Part shown: positions 25,497-35,838 of the stretch, piece by piece
Numbering within the stretch: the first letter of the stretch is position 1
Layout: each line of letters begins with the position of its first letter
Source of the DNA: Symbiodinium kawagutii
Lineage: Eukaryota > Sar > Dinophyceae > Suessiales > Symbiodiniaceae
NCBI GenBank assembly: GCA_009767595.1
Contig: VSDK01018489.1
Location: 3,403 to 67,402, forward strand
Reading direction: 5' to 3'
DNA length: 64,000 bases
Notes under the pieces: generated by a model
The model's database searches: none
What the model was told of the DNA's origin: nothing
What the model saw: only the letters and a program-made list of their open reading frames with translations
Translations under genes and position numbers: made by a program

Positions 25497-25625
25497 GGGC
25501 GACCAGCCGGGTGAACTGACCCAGCTCGCCATGTGGGCCATGACCGATCCGTGGTCCGCCAAGGTGCGCACCATCCGAACATGGGGCGCTCATAGCTCCA
25601 CTGCCGTTGATCGCTGTTCATCATG
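25497..25625. other. GC-rich coding island, strand uncertain
   Basis: The plus reading is GDQPGELTQLAMWAMTDPWS followed by AKVRTIRTWGA, with strongly G/C-ending codons. The minus reading contains RSWPTWRAGSVHPAGRPGS, reminiscent of the nicotinamidase W-P...G-S...H-P region, but that motif is already supplied by the micro-exon at 22824-22852. ATGG-type text begins on its high-coordinate side, as for the proven exons. Confidence 0.35.
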
Positions 25626-26410
25626 GTCCGTCTCTATCAATTGTCTAATCATCGTTGGTTAATAATTGATGACACGCAAGTGGTAATAGTTGGTAATGAT
25701 GGATGATGATTGGTTAAGGATCGAAAATAACTGGTAATACCTTGTAATAATTGATGATATACAATGTGTAATAACCAATTGCGAACAATGGTTGTTAATG
25801 ATCATCGTTGGTTAATGTTAATCAATGTGTAATAGTTGGTAATGATGGATGATGATTGCTTGATGATTGGTAATAAATGGTAATAACTTGTAATAATTGG
25901 TCGTGATTGATTATACAATCATTATCATTATTGTCAACTGCTTATTCATGACAATGTCAATAAGCGATCATTCTTGCTCATCATCAACGATAGTCATCAT
26001 TCATCATTGTCAACCGTCAGTCCTCATCAGGGATCAAACACAATCATGAGCAAATGTGAATACACATAAATCAACATCTACATAAGTGGTCACAGTGCAA
26101 TTATCCCGCACTTCCAACTTTTAGTCATACCATCATTCCCAAAACCATCAACTCATAGTTGTTTAACCATGAGTTTGTCGATTAATTTTCAGTCAATATC
26201 TCCTATCATGAACCTTAAATGCTAAAATGTCCAAAAAATAAAACTTATTCCCCTACGATTAACCGATTATTAATACCATGAATTTGTTGCTCAATATCCC
26301 CTATCATCAACCATCATTGATGGTTAAAAACCCTATAGAACCCTTTCAGTAATTAACCTTGATGAAGCCCTGACCATAACTATACTTGGTTAATCTGATT
26401 CACCATTGAA

Positions 26411-26478
26411 GGTGAATCCTCAAAACCACCAAAAATCCTCTAGTTCATTATCCCCTTTGACGGTTTTGAGGATTCACC
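26411..26478. repeat. Inverted repeat, 17-bp arms
   Basis: The arm ggtgaatcctcaaaacc (26411-26427) is exactly complementary to ggttttgaggattcacc (26462-26478), with a 34-base loop. It is the first of three consecutive perfect hairpins. Confidence 0.9.
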
Positions 26479-26510
26479 TAGTTGTGCCGTGCTAGGAACC
26501 TTCCAACCAT

Positions 26511-26600
26511 GGATGGTTTCTAGTTGATTAAAATTCCAACCCACTAGTTTGATACAGCTGAATAGCTGCTACTAGAAGTTTAATCAACTAGAAACCATCC
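26511..26600. repeat. Inverted repeat, 22-bp arms
   Basis: The left arm at 26511-26532 (ggatggtttctagttg...) is the exact reverse complement of 26579-26600 (...caactagaaaccatcc). The loop contains a further small actag-rich dyad. Confidence 0.9.
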
Positions 26601-26707
26601 ATTCTAACCCACTAGTTTTCAAAATCCTAGTTGTGCTGTGAACAGCTAGTATCATTTCCAACTCCCAAAAAACTAGTTAACTAGTTTGGAAATGTGCAAA
26701 ACTAGTT

Positions 26708-26791
26708 GAGTTAATACTAGTTGATCATTTCCAACAAAATCCTCAACTAGTTGGAAATGAACAGTTGGAAATGATCAACTAGTATTAACTC
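26708..26791. repeat. Inverted repeat, 25-bp perfect arms
   Basis: The left arm at 26708-26732 starts gagttaatactagttgatc. The right arm at 26767-26791 is its exact complement, ending ctagtattaactc. The words ttgtgccgtg / ttgtgctgtgaacagc / ttgtgccgtgaacagc separate the hairpins, suggesting repeated insertion of one palindromic unit next to the exon at 26866. Confidence 0.9.
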
Positions 26792-26865
26792 AACAAATTT
26801 CCAACAAAATCCTTGTGCCGTGAACAGCCCAAGCAGTTCCAACGGCGCGCCGTGAGCTAAGGCGC

Positions 26866-26918
26866 TTGTGGAAGGGGCTGTTGACGGCGAAGCTCACGTG
26901 GTCTTGGGGATGGAAGTC
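26866..26918 (-). CDS. Nicotinamidase gene, metal-binding DxH exon
   Basis: The minus-strand exon after acaacgcag reads DFHPQDHVSFAVNSPFHK. D-F-H-P-x-D-H-V-S-F is the hallmark metal-binding loop of nicotinamidases (D and H bind Zn or Fe). The preceding exon (27750-27806) ends VVTFTE, so the spliced order gives D-V-V-T-F-T-E-D-F-H-P, as in the family. The best 3-prime boundary is a GC donor (cacaa|gcgcct) leaving two bases that the micro-exon at 22824-22852 completes. Confidence 0.85.
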
Positions 26919-26944
26919 CTGCGTTGTGGGGACGCCATGAAGCT

Positions 26945-27480
26945 GGGAGCAGGTAGCTCCCCTGGGGCTGGTTAGCTGGTGGTTATATGATGATTGTATG
27001 GTGGTTGTATGGTGGTTATATGGTAGCTATATGGTGGAAATCATGGTGGAATGATAGTGGAATGATTGTGTGGGATAATGGTGGAAATCATGGTGGAATC
27101 ATGGTAGGATAGAACCAGTCTGGTGGAATAATGGTGGAATCATTCTGGTAGTTCAGCATGGCTGGAAAACCACCATTTCAATGGATCAATTTTCCAGCCA
27201 GCCATGTTAAATCATCGGAGGGTAGCTGGTTTACCTGTTGAAAATGGCTATTTGCATGGCCGGTATGAGCTGTTTACTTTAATGAACTGTGGTTACTAGC
27301 GGCCAAGTGACCACCTACCTAAGCCGGGTGGCTGTGCTGATTAACCACCCCCTCGGGCTAGAAACGATGAATGAAGGATAAATACATAGTGACTGAACAT
27401 GGTTGAACAATGATTGATGATCAATGCAGCTGGGGCTAACTCAAAACACATCATTGACTAGCTGAAAGTTGAAAGTTGGT
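26945..27480. repeat. ATGGTGG-type intronic text with a palindrome
   Basis: The block holds repeats of tatggtggttatatgg and atggtggaatcatgg, G-rich on plus, at the high-coordinate side of the exon at 26866-26918. A dyad catggctggaaaa ... ttttccagccagccatg lies at about 27158-27206. Confidence 0.55.
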
Positions 27481-27749
27481 TCACAGATATTGGAGGAGTG
27501 TCCAGGATTGACAGCTGTGTCCATGAAGTGCATATGTGGGGGGTTGTCCGCAAATGATCAGTGCACTACAAGCAGAGGTCGGGCAACAAAACAAGTACAA
27601 CAGCGACAGCAACAATGACAACAACGATCACAACAACACCGACAACAACGAAGGTCAAAACGAAAACGATACCAACAACAAACAAAAACTAACAGAGGCC
27701 CAGGGCATTCCAGACCCCCATCCCTCACCAGGCTTGTTGCAGGTTGCTC

Positions 27750-27806
27750 CTCAGTGAAAGTCACCACGTCCCAATCCAACCTCAGTGATTGTTCGGGCAT
27801 GGTAGG
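27750..27806 (-). CDS. Nicotinamidase gene, beta-strand exon before DxH
   Basis: The 19-codon minus exon follows gttgaag and reads PTMPEQSLRLDWDVVTFTE, where W-D-V-V-x-x-T is the strand leading into the metal-binding loop in the family. Its 3-prime boundary fits a GA-AG intron (actgag|gagcaa ... cgcag|gacttc). The sequence agga occurs at both ends of that intron. Phase is zero at both ends and matches the neighbouring exons. Confidence 0.75.
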
Positions 27807-28561
27807 CTTCAACATTTTCCAGGACAATGATGGCCACTGAATGGTTAATGAGGGTTGATAGAGGCCACACAATGACTGATGCAAAATGTTGAAGGACTGG
27901 GAAAGTCATGGGTAACTTGACGTTGCATAACAATAGCCAATGACTACACGGTAGGGATGGCGGTAAATTCATGTACGTAACTTGCACATCAGGCTTTGCA
28001 CGCATTTGGCAACATGGTGGTGTGTCAAAATCCAGTGAACATCTAAAAGATGAACAGAGAATCTATCGTTCTTGGGATGCTTAACTGCCCAAACTTGGTT
28101 AATATTTTTGCCTTGACTCACCTCCATGCATGAACCAGATTGCATGCAAGTATGTACAGAGGCCCCGTTCTCGGTCTGTGCGTATCTCTGCCTGTCTCTC
28201 ACCGTCTGCATACCTGCATGGCGTGTCTGTGTGTGTGTGCACGAAATGTATGTACATGTGCCTGCCTGTGTGGTTGTTTCTGACTGTGCATAGTGCAATT
28301 TAAGGTAATCCAATGAAATCCAGTGAAAGGTACTTAGTTCATTCATCACTGGATTGAGCAGGTTAGTGGTTTGTACACACCTTTCATTAATCTGAAAATG
28401 TCCCAGTGCCCCGTGTGCCAGGTAAGTTGGTCGCTGATCGACCGGCTTAAACACCTAACTCGTAGGAGATCCTGATGCCCTACACTCCCGGTGGGCCCAA
28501 CCGTTCTTGAGCTGGTCCTGGGGGTGGCTTACTAAGGATCAACCAGTCGATGTGTATCCAT

Positions 28562-28670
28562 ATATGGTGGTTTCTCAAAATGGGGAGCCCCAAAAAATGG
28601 TGGGTTTATTACTATAAATGACTAGTAATGGATGATTTGGGGGTACCCCTATTTTGAGAAACACCCATAT
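28562..28670. mobile_element. MITE-like element family A, copy 5
   Basis: This is a full-length copy, tatggtggtttctcaaaatg to ctattttgagaaacacccat, core aaaaaatggtgggtttatta. A second, partial copy (tgggtgtttctcaaactag...) begins at about 28795, so two family members lie within 150 bp. Confidence 0.75.
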
Positions 28671-28903
28671 CAGCAAGTGCGCCTTTAAACGAATGTGAAC
28701 AGCTACCAAATCGTGGACCAGCAAGCAATACAGTTTTCGTGTTGAATCACTCACCGTACTAGTACCAGAAAGAGCAATAGGGGGATGGATGATCTGGGTG
28801 TTTCTCAAACTAGGGACACCCCAAATCATCCGATGCTAATCACTTATAGTATCACTTTTAGTATCAACTCACCATGCTGTTTTGACAAACCTCCATATGT
28901 TAC

Positions 28904-29030
28904 CATGCTTTGTAGAAGTTGTCCTGGCAGCTCACTGGCAAGGCACGAGGTGACGAGTTTGTTGATGATGGGAATGAGTTCTTCTGCGCCACCCACCGGC
29001 AGAGACCCATCTTTCTCAACAAAGTCATTC
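28904..29030 (-). CDS. Nicotinamidase gene, N-terminal NDF exon
   Basis: The minus exon after gggctcag begins with one base completing CAG (Gln) and reads NDFVEKDGSLPVGGAEELIP followed by IINKLVTSCLA. This is the conserved N-terminal segment of nicotinamidases, Q-N-D-F...G-S-L-x-V-x-G-A-E-x-x-I-P-x-I-N. Two donors are possible: gtgagc after residue 31 or gtaaca after residue 42. The latter keeps phase with the exon at 27750-27806. Confidence 0.85.
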
Positions 29031-29322
29031 CTGAGCCCAGCACGGTGTGACCAGCAGTGACCAGCATAGTACCAGGATGCTGCTTCATGACATCAGGTTC
29101 ATCAAGGACAGTTGCTTAATCTACATCTGGTCTATTTGCAGTTGATCTTGCCAACTGCCTGTCATGAGCATGTAGCATGGAAGTGTTGCTCTCCGGAAAA
29201 CTTGCCTACAAGAAATGAAAAATCTGAGAGTTTTCCAGGAATGCTGATTTGTGCAAGAAAACCTGCAGGATCCAGGTAGTGGGAAATCTCTAATAACATC
29301 TTTAATCTCTGAAAAAACTCGG

Positions 29323-29332
29323 NNNNNNNNNN
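29323..29332. other. Assembly gap (10 N)
   Basis: Ten undetermined bases lie in the intron between the first two recognised nicotinamidase exons. The true gap length is unknown. Confidence 0.99.
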
Positions 29333-29664
29333 CTGCTGAAAAACTCAGGAAAGCGCAGGCAGTTTGCTGGTAGTGATTTTGGACCATGTCACCAAGTCGC
29401 TAAAACCCCCCAATCCAAATTTGGGGTGCAATCCAGAACGGGTCGATGACTCATAGTAGGTTTTTGAATATACGCATATCATACGTGTAGCTACAATACG
29501 ATGCATATCATGTATGTATTGCTTCTTTATATCTATATGTGCTTTACACACCTACATATATATATATATGTACAGTAAATATATTCACTATGTTTGTAAA
29601 CAATTGATATATAAATATGTGATACGATTATACCTACACAGCGCTCTGCGCGCAGCCCAGCTAC

Positions 29665-29707
29665 TGCATGTCCACCACGACCAGGCCGTATTTGCCGGCG
29701 CTGGTAC
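29665..29707 (-). CDS. Nicotinamidase gene, catalytic-aspartate exon
   Basis: The 43-nt minus exon lies between gcagtcag and the donor gtagct and reads (..)TSAGKYGLVVVDM plus CA. The CA joins the G of the exon at 28904-29030 to give VVVDMQNDF, the start of the isochorismatase fold with the catalytic aspartate. This exact phase match across a 634-base intron is the strongest evidence that the gene is real. In other organisms the enzyme acts in NAD salvage, hydrolysing nicotinamide; isochorismatase activity cannot be excluded from sequence alone. Confidence 0.85.
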
Positions 29708-29938
29708 CTGACTGCACCGGGGGAGCTGCTGTACCTGTCGTTATTGTTTCTTGTTGATGGTTAGCTAGTTAGTTAGTTCGTTAGTTCGTTTGTTGGTTGT
29801 TCAGTTAGCTGGTTAGTTGGTTAGTTCATGAGATAGCCACTTAGTTCTTGGATCGAAATGTTGCAGATCAGGATGAAACAACTGATAGTTCACAATGGTG
29901 GTGACAGGATATCATGTTGTCTTCATTGCGCTACCTGG

Positions 29939-29939
29939 G

Positions 29940-29972
<33 letters not shown>

Positions 29973-29992
29973 CCAGCAGCACCATCATCATC

Positions 29993-30024
<32 letters not shown>

Positions 30025-30030
30025 CATCAG
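29939..30030. repeat. (CAT)n microsatellite
   Basis: Imperfect catcatcat units with cagcag and cac interruptions cover about 90 bp. They produce poly-H, poly-S, poly-I, poly-M and poly-D readings. Confidence 0.95.
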
Positions 30031-30456
30031 AATCAGTACCATCATCCCACTGCAATTTACTTTTGGGTGGGTGTCGGACCTCCCGCTGGTTGGCCTGTGG
30101 TTCACACCAGTGCTTGCTTCCAACATTGAGGACCAACTGCAGTAACTACTTTATGACTGTTTCAACTACTCCAGCAAAATGTTCGACTCTACGCAAGACT
30201 CTATGCTTGACATTGTTGAATGGTTTGGCCATCAAGTCGTGCATATGTCCCGTTGTCAACACACATCATCTTTGAACGGCTGTTGTTCTCCAAGTGAGGT
30301 CCTTGATATGGATCTATCCATGGGTACCTCGACAGGTAAGTGGCATTCTCCAGCTCAGCTCCCCATGCTGGTATGGCTTTGCATCAACAACCGGGACCAG
30401 CAACCGGACAATGAAGAACCAACAAACACCAACAAACAATGACGACGGCGAAGAGC

Positions 30457-30458
<2 letters not shown>

Positions 30459-30523
<65 letters not shown>

Positions 30524-30580
30524 CGACCACGACCACGACCACGCCCACGACCACAACCACAACCACAACCACAACCCATG
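30459..30580. repeat. (CAA)n followed by (CCACGA)n and (CCACAA)n
   Basis: About 20 caa triplets grade into ccacgaccacga and then ccacaaccacaa hexamers, a compound microsatellite. Both strands give homopolymer peptides that are not genes. Confidence 0.95.
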
Positions 30581-30635
30581 ACCACAGCTAGACACCGGAC
30601 CACCAACAACCAGAACACAACCAGGAGCGCTTTTT

Positions 30636-30779
30636 TCAAAGCATGGCACACTTGGGTTGCTGTGTCGCTGCTGCATTGACTTTGGCAGGGTGGACTTGCA
30701 GCAGTGCAGCTGGATCACAGTCGCCCGCTGGGCAACCACCAGCAATGGCCAGGCAAAACCACAGGCAAATCCAGCGCAT
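30636..30779 (-). CDS. Small open frame with signal-peptide-like start
   Basis: The minus frame starts at ATG 30779 and reads MRWICLWFCLAIAGGCPAG, then a short cysteine/alanine-rich tail to a TGA. The first 16 residues look like a signal peptide. It lies about 0.9 kb upstream of the first recognised nicotinamidase exon and might be its leader exon (a gtgtgc donor is available near the end). The plus strand of the same DNA encodes an 87-codon frame (30643-30906) that also starts with a hydrophobic stretch, so strand is uncertain. Confidence 0.3.
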   Translation of the reverse strand: MRWICLWFCLAIAGGCPAGDCDPAALLQVHPAKVNAAATQQPKCAML

Positions 30780-31681
30780 GGCTAGGTTCAACGGTTCGGT
30801 ACCGGGCTCCTTGAAACACACTGCGGTGGCGATTGATCGGTGGACCCAACTGGGCCTTGTGCTGGTTGTAGGGACGATCCTTTTTCATTGCTTCGATGAG
30901 CTCTAGACTAGCCAGTATCAACCATCAATTGGCCAGTAAGTTCCACTATTGGCAAAAGTCATTCACTATTGACTATTGATATCAACTATTGATGGTTACT
31001 ATAATCCATTGCCACTTAATATCAACTAGCCAAATTACTAGTTACTCTTGACTATCAACCATCAATTCACCATCACTTCACCTTCATTCAACCATGGTTG
31101 CTGACAACACCCATAAGCTGACACTTCGATCGGCACTTCAGGGCACAAAGCAACCGTGTGGAGGCGTATGATTTTAATGCAGCCGCAAGCAATGGTTGAT
31201 AAATAGATTCATAGTGGTTCAATAGCCACGGTGATCATGGTTTTAACCACTATCAATAAGTCAATAGTAGTTGATAGTGATTCAAAGTGGCTTTAAGTGT
31301 GCTTAATGATCAACAATTCCCCATGGATGGTGGCCAGTGAACCCTTCAAACGGGAGAGCTTTGACCAGATTCGCCGTGGTTCAAGCAGCTGTGATTGGCC
31401 GAAAAGGCTGAAAAGGCCACTCGGGGGTAGGTACATTGAATGCTACCAAATAACTCAGCAGTTCTCACCAACAGGTACCGTTGAGGGTGCCAAATCCACC
31501 GCTACAAAATCGAACACAATCATCACCCACCTCAACGATGATCGACCTAAACCATCGTAAGCTAAGCACCGCTAACCCCAAGCCTCACCAACCCCAACCG
31601 CCATTAGTAGCCAACCCCAACCAGGACCAACCCCAACCGCCATCAACGATGATCAACTGGGTGGAAGCCACATGACCTCAC

Positions 31682-31726
31682 CTTCCTCTGCAGGATGACG
31701 AAGGAGCTCAACCTGACAAGAAGCAG
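31682..31726 (-). CDS. Aspartic protease gene, C-terminal strand exon
   Basis: The 15-codon minus exon between aacagcag and gtgagg reads LLLVRLSSFVILQRK. In A1 proteases a segment of this kind (L-x-x-x-L-x-S-F-x-x-x-L-x-x-x-D-Y) follows the second catalytic site in the C-terminal lobe. Phase zero at its start fits the exon at 32658-32744. No later exon (isoleucine-leucine-G region, stop codon) was identified, so the gene end is unknown. Confidence 0.55.
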
Positions 31727-31744
31727 CTGCTGTTGATATGAAAT

Positions 31745-31960
31745 CCATGACGGTTAATGCTGGCTAAGGGTGGTCAATGGCGGTCAGCAAGCTGCTGAGT
31801 AGTGATTAAGAAGCTGCTTAATAGTGGTAAGTAAGCTGGTGAATGGTGGCGATGGCTCATGGTGATTGATGATGCTTCGTGATGATGTATGATGCTTAAT
31901 GGTGGATAAACGATGTGGGGTTGATGATGATTTGTGGATGATGGTTGGCTGACCATGGTA
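31745..31960. repeat. ATGGTTAA-type intronic text
   Basis: G-rich repeats (ggttaatgctggctaagg, ggtgattgatgatgcttcg) occupy the high-coordinate side of the exon at 31682-31726. The C-rich complement (accccaagcctcaccaacc) is on its other side. Confidence 0.5.
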
Positions 31961-32657
31961 GACTACCATCGTTGGGGGGGTTCATTGACGCATGAATCTC
32001 CCATTGCCACTGGAGTGCATTGACCGATAGCATCTGACATCTTAATAGCAAATAGGTGCTATTGTTGTGTTGAATACTGATGACTGATAATTTGTCATTG
32101 GTACTGGTAGCGTCAAAGGAGGTCGTGTCATCCTTGAGGAGTAGTTTCAGGAAAGCGGAAAGGCGCTCCAATCTAAGTCAAGAATGGGATTCCCTGTTCA
32201 TGGGTGTTCCAAATGAACCAGTGATTGTAGGACACCTGGCTGTGGGTTATAAGCGCATATCCAAAGGATGGGTAGGTGAACATCCCAACAGTCTTATTTT
32301 ATGGGGTGTGAATGGCCACAAGTACAGACTTCACTTATTTGCAAGCTGATCAACTACTGTTGTTGATGATTTTCCCGCCTCGTTCGGCATCATCAATCAT
32401 TTCTTGGCGTTACAAACCTCTCTCAAGCAATAATAACTTAGCATCATTAAGAAGCGTGCGCAAATATGCAACATTACTAATGCCTAATTCACCATGATCA
32501 ACCACCAGTAGCCATTCTCAACCATCTTATCAACTTCACAATGAATGAACAACCACTTTACCCATAATAAAAGCATAATAAACCAGCTTATTCCTAGTGA
32601 ATAAGCTGGTTGTTCCACCAGCTCCCAGCTTCGCAACCACCAAACACGGTAACCTAC

Positions 32658-32744
32658 CTCCCCCGAAACCCGTGCTGTCTTCGGGGCCCAGGCCAGCTGA
32701 TCGCCCAACAGGCTCGGGACGCCCAAGAGACTGGAACCGGTGTC
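32658..32744 (-). CDS. Aspartic protease gene, second catalytic DTG exon
   Basis: The 29-codon minus exon after ccgtccag reads DTGSSLLGVPSLLGDQLAW and ends before gtaggt. D-T-G-(T/S)-S-L-L-x-x-P is the second active-site motif of pepsin-like A1 proteases. Spliced to the previous exon ending C-E-G-C-R-A-V-V it recreates the family consensus C-x-x-x-C-x-A-x-V-D-T-G-S-S-L. Splicing there requires a GA donor (gtggtg|gacggg), a class known from dinoflagellates, and gac occurs at both intron ends. ATGG text begins on the high side, CCAT text on the low side. Confidence 0.85.
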
Positions 32745-33059
32745 CTGGACGGCGGAGGTTCGACCAGCTGATTCTCTTCGTGGCTTGGTCCAGAAATGGT
32801 AGTGGTTCATAGTGGTTGATACCATAGGTTAACAACGGTAGTCTTAGGTTAATAATAGTGATAAATGATAGGTTGATCATAGGTTAGTCATAAATTCATA
32901 ATGGTGAATACTGGTCAATAGTGGTTGATAATGGTTAACAATGGTTAATACTGGTTGCCACCATAGTGAGTAGTAGTTGATAGCTGGTTTGTATTGGCTG
33001 ATAATAGATAATGATAGTTAATACTGGCTAACAATGGTTGATAGTATAAATCATATTCT

Positions 33060-34020
33060 ATACTGGTGTCAATAATGGTTGGTTTGTATTGCAATACCCG
33101 GCATTGACTGGGTATTGCCGGGGAATTCATTGATTATAATTCTTCACAATGGTTCATACTGGTTAAGCACTTTTGGCTGTGGGTCAAAACCCCTGGTTTA
33201 CAACGGTTCATAGCGGTTAAATGTTCGCGGATAATGACCAACAAGAATGGTCAAACAGATACTGGTGAAACAAAGCATTTGTTGTCATCATACCACGTTG
33301 TAGCATATACTTGCTTAGCCATGAAACAAATTTGCAATGATAGAAATGCCCTGCTATGAATCGTAATAATCTTATACCAACACATTAGTTGTTGATGATA
33401 ACAACGATGCCTTCTGGTTGGTTATTTGTTGGCTTTGTTTGCCAAGATATTAACTCTTGACTATTGCCAACTGAACCATCATAATTCTTTGTTAGTGGGA
33501 TGATCGTGGGTAAAGCTTAGAGCTAGTTGCTTCTAATACCATCAAACGAGTATGGTCGTTATGATCAATGGTGAAGCGATAGACAACCAGTTTTGACTTT
33601 GGGCATTCATTGTATACATACTTCCTGGTTCTTAGAGAATTACATAGCGCCACTGCCAGCTATTATGCCTGACGGACATACAAAAGGGTGAATGAATAGT
33701 GCACATAGCATGTGCAAATGTTCCTCCAATCGCGCCATGTTGTTTTCGACCAATCTTCTGTTTAAATAACCATTAACCATTAATTTACATGAACCGTCAT
33801 GCTTGATTAAGTACTGTCATCAACCAACCATTGATCAATTAATTAACCAACTATTATTCCCTGTTATTCGCCCTTCATAATCGTTATTAAGTTATAACCC
33901 CTCTCAAACCCTAGTTATCAACCCTTGCTAATGGTAATAAGCTAGTGGTTATAAGCTAATGGCTATAAACGCTGATAAAACCTAATAAAACCACCAACCA
34001 TTCACAATCCTTCACCCTTC
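33060..34020. repeat. Intron: mixed text, then TTAACCAT-type near the exon
   Basis: No gene is seen. Text from about 33765 to 34020 is C-rich (accattaaccattaattt, ccaaccattcacaatcc), leading up to the exon at 34032. Text just right of the preceding exon (32800-33050) is the G-rich complement. Confidence 0.5.
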
Positions 34021-34031
34021 CCCCTCCCGTC

Positions 34032-34129
34032 CACCACAGCTCGGCAGCCCTCACTGCAGAAATCCAGTGCATGGCCGTTGGCCTGGCCACAGGTAGCGAA
34101 ATGGCGACCGCAACATGGACCCAGGAAAC
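34032..34129 (-). CDS. Aspartic protease gene, cysteine loop exon before DTG
   Basis: The minus exon after accacaag reads FLGPCCGRHFATCGQANGHA then LDFCSEGCRAVV. The ending C-x-E-G-C-x-A-V-V immediately precedes the second DTG in many A1 proteases (disulfide-bounded loop). The first two bases (GT) complete the single G left by the exon at 34924-34990. The right flank is ATGG-type text (34135-34330), the left flank CCAT-type. The plus strand also has a splice-bounded open reading here, rejected because only the minus reading fits its neighbours. Confidence 0.75.
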
Positions 34130-34199
34130 CTTGTGGTCGTAATGGTCAAAGATGGTGAATAGTGGTTCTATACTGGTTATTTACTGGTTATAGTTATAT

Positions 34200-34330
34200 A
34201 ATGGTTATTTACCGGTAATATAATGGTTAAATAAGGGTGAATAAGAGCGAATACCGGTGACTAAGAGTGAATAAGAGTGAATAAAAGAGTGAATAAGGGT
34301 GAATAGTCAGATGAAACATACTTCATGGTC
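34200..34330. repeat. GAATAAGGGT-type tandem text
   Basis: Irregular tandem units (gaataagggt, gaataagagt, gaataccggt) fill about 120 bp next to the exon at 34032-34129. They are short-period and G-rich on plus. Confidence 0.7.
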
Positions 34331-34447
34331 GGGGTACATCTGCCACAAGAATGAGTAGTAATGGTGAATCATGGTCCTGGATAGTGATTCCTGCTCCTAA
34401 CAATAGTGGTAGGTCATAGATATCATACAATATAGGTAAAGGATTAC

Positions 34448-34557
34448 TTATGTGGTGGTTTCTCAAAATAGGGGTACCCCTAGATCATCCAATATTAACC
34501 ATTTGTAGCAATAAACCAACCATTTTTTGGGTTCCCTATTTTGAGAAGCCACCATAT
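34448..34557. mobile_element. MITE-like element family A, copy 7
   Basis: This is one of the best-preserved copies: atgtggtggtttctcaaaat to tattttgagaagccaccata, about 110 bp. The two subterminal tracts ggggtacccc and gggttcccta face each other around a core with ataaaccaaccattttttgg. Confidence 0.8.
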
Positions 34558-34923
34558 GTTATAAACAATGCCTTCAAATTGCTTTTGGCGGGGCAGAAAC
34601 ACAACGACTGGCAATAGCTCGTGCTCGGACTAGTGAATGGGTGGGTGCCTAGTAGCAAACAGCTGGTTGGGACACGACAAGGGCTTGATTCAATGGCACC
34701 AGCTGCGTGGGTATCCAGACTCTGGTTGCTTCATTAAGACCAGGGTCATCTCAGCAACAATGAGCTGTTGATGATCAGTTACTTGAAACTGTCACATATT
34801 TAGAAATATGGCCATGCTCAATAGCAGCATGCCCTGTGTACTTTAACTCACTTCATCCTGTCTCACATGTTTGGAGGGTAACACCTCAACCAGCAAAAAA
34901 AATATGATAGACATGACATTCAC

Positions 34924-34990
34924 CTGTATCCTTCCCATGCGCTGCCGACGATACCTTGATGCCGAAGACCTCCAGCTGCCAGTAGCCTTC
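34924..34990 (-). CDS. Aspartic protease gene, GYWQ exon
   Basis: The 67-nt minus exon after gctgtgcag reads EGYWQLEVFGIKVSSAAHG and leaves one G before gtgaat. G-Y-W-Q-(I/V/L)-x-(L/V)-x-x-I-x-V is the conserved segment before the cysteine loop of the C-terminal lobe in pepsin-like proteases. It fits between the EITFGG exon (38223-38297) and the cysteine-loop exon (34032-34129). The reading continues open upstream of the chosen acceptor, so an earlier start is possible. Confidence 0.8.
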
Positions 34991-35072
34991 CTGCACAGCA
35001 CTTGGCGAATGTTGGAATCGGTTGAAGCGTTGATGACCTGAACGGGTTATGATATGCTTGATGTTGGTTTTA

Positions 35073-35130
35073 TACATATCTAAAAAAACTGGATGGTTAA
35101 AAAAAAAAAAAAACGTTTTTTAGATATGTA
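35073..35130. repeat. Inverted repeat, 15-bp arms with poly-A loop
   Basis: The arm tacatatctaaaaaa (35073-35087) pairs exactly with ttttttagatatgta (35116-35130). The loop is mostly a run of about 14 A. It resembles a hairpin-forming intronic element. Confidence 0.85.
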
Positions 35131-35234
35131 AAAAACCTGGATGCTAGTTGATGCTGGTTGATGTTGATTGACGTTGGTTACTGAAGTGAGATCCAGCTGT
35201 TACATTACTGCATCTCCCATTCCTGGCTGATGAG

Positions 35235-35645
35235 TCGTGATGTGCTGGTGAAGGAAATGTTCAGCCTGCACGCAGAGATGTTGGCTAAGCCGTTGAGATC
35301 CCAGGCATATCCACCAACCACACAAGATATCGATGCTATCAAAAATCTGCCCATATTCAAGAATAAATTGCCATCATTGCCATCTAGGCAAAGCTGCTGG
35401 TGCTTCAGTATGGCTCTTCCAGAATTACCCCCAAACTAATATCCTCAATCAACGCAGTTGTGAGTTGCATTTCCATTCGCTGTTCCTAAAAACTCTGTGC
35501 GCACCACCACTATCAACACCATCAACAAACCTAGTTGCGTCCCATCGAGTACATCGCCATTTTTCATTGCTTCATGGCTATGATCGAACACCGATCCGAC
35601 CGCTCACTGCGATCCACAAGTATCACAACAACCGCCGCCAAGGGT
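35235..35645. other. Coding-like islands, strand uncertain
   Basis: Plus strand: RDVLVKEMFSLHAEMLAKPL is open after tgatgag, and YIAIFHCFMAMIEHRSDRS to a TAA near 35670 is open after tcgag. Both have fair codon usage but lie inside the minus-strand protease intron and match no family. They may be part of a nested gene or chance. Confidence 0.25.
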
Positions 35646-35724
35646 GAAGAAGACCTTGAGCATGAACGCAAACATTAACCATCAACCGGTCACAATGAAT
35701 AGTCAAGTAACTACCATTTGGTGA

Positions 35725-35804
35725 ACGGGCACTCCTGGTACTTCCAAATCGCTCCCTCTTTAAAGGCTTGCACTGGGTGCCCCTGACTACTTGGCTCCCA
35801 ACCG
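35725..35804. repeat. Dispersed repeat with a conserved minus-strand reading, copy 2
   Basis: The copy runs cactcctggtacttccaaatc ... ctttaaag ... ggctcccaacc. It is related to 7231-7318; the minus reading shares V-G-S-Q...P-L-K-R-E-R-F-G-S-T-R-S with copy 1. Confidence 0.45.
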
Positions 35805-35838
35805 CCAGGTAAACCTCTAACATTCGCCAGTCACCAAT

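Noticed and set aside
26862-26948. Plus-strand exon reading ALVEGAVDGEAHVVLGMEVL
   Set aside because: The minus strand carries the nicotinamidase DFHPQDHVSF motif in phase with flanking exons; both cannot be exons of unrelated genes here.
27969-28454. 161-codon minus frame between two nicotinamidase exons
   Set aside because: Low-complexity Thr/Gln/His-rich text with no family match; it spans intron sequence between well-supported exons.
30294-30745. Poly-N, poly-L, poly-C and poly-V frames over the CAA array
   Set aside because: Homopolymer readings of a triplet repeat; no independent coding signal.
34040-34091. Plus-strand exon-like segment bounded by ccaccacag and gtagcg
   Set aside because: Signals are good, but the minus reading gives the protease cysteine loop and continues exactly into the next exon.
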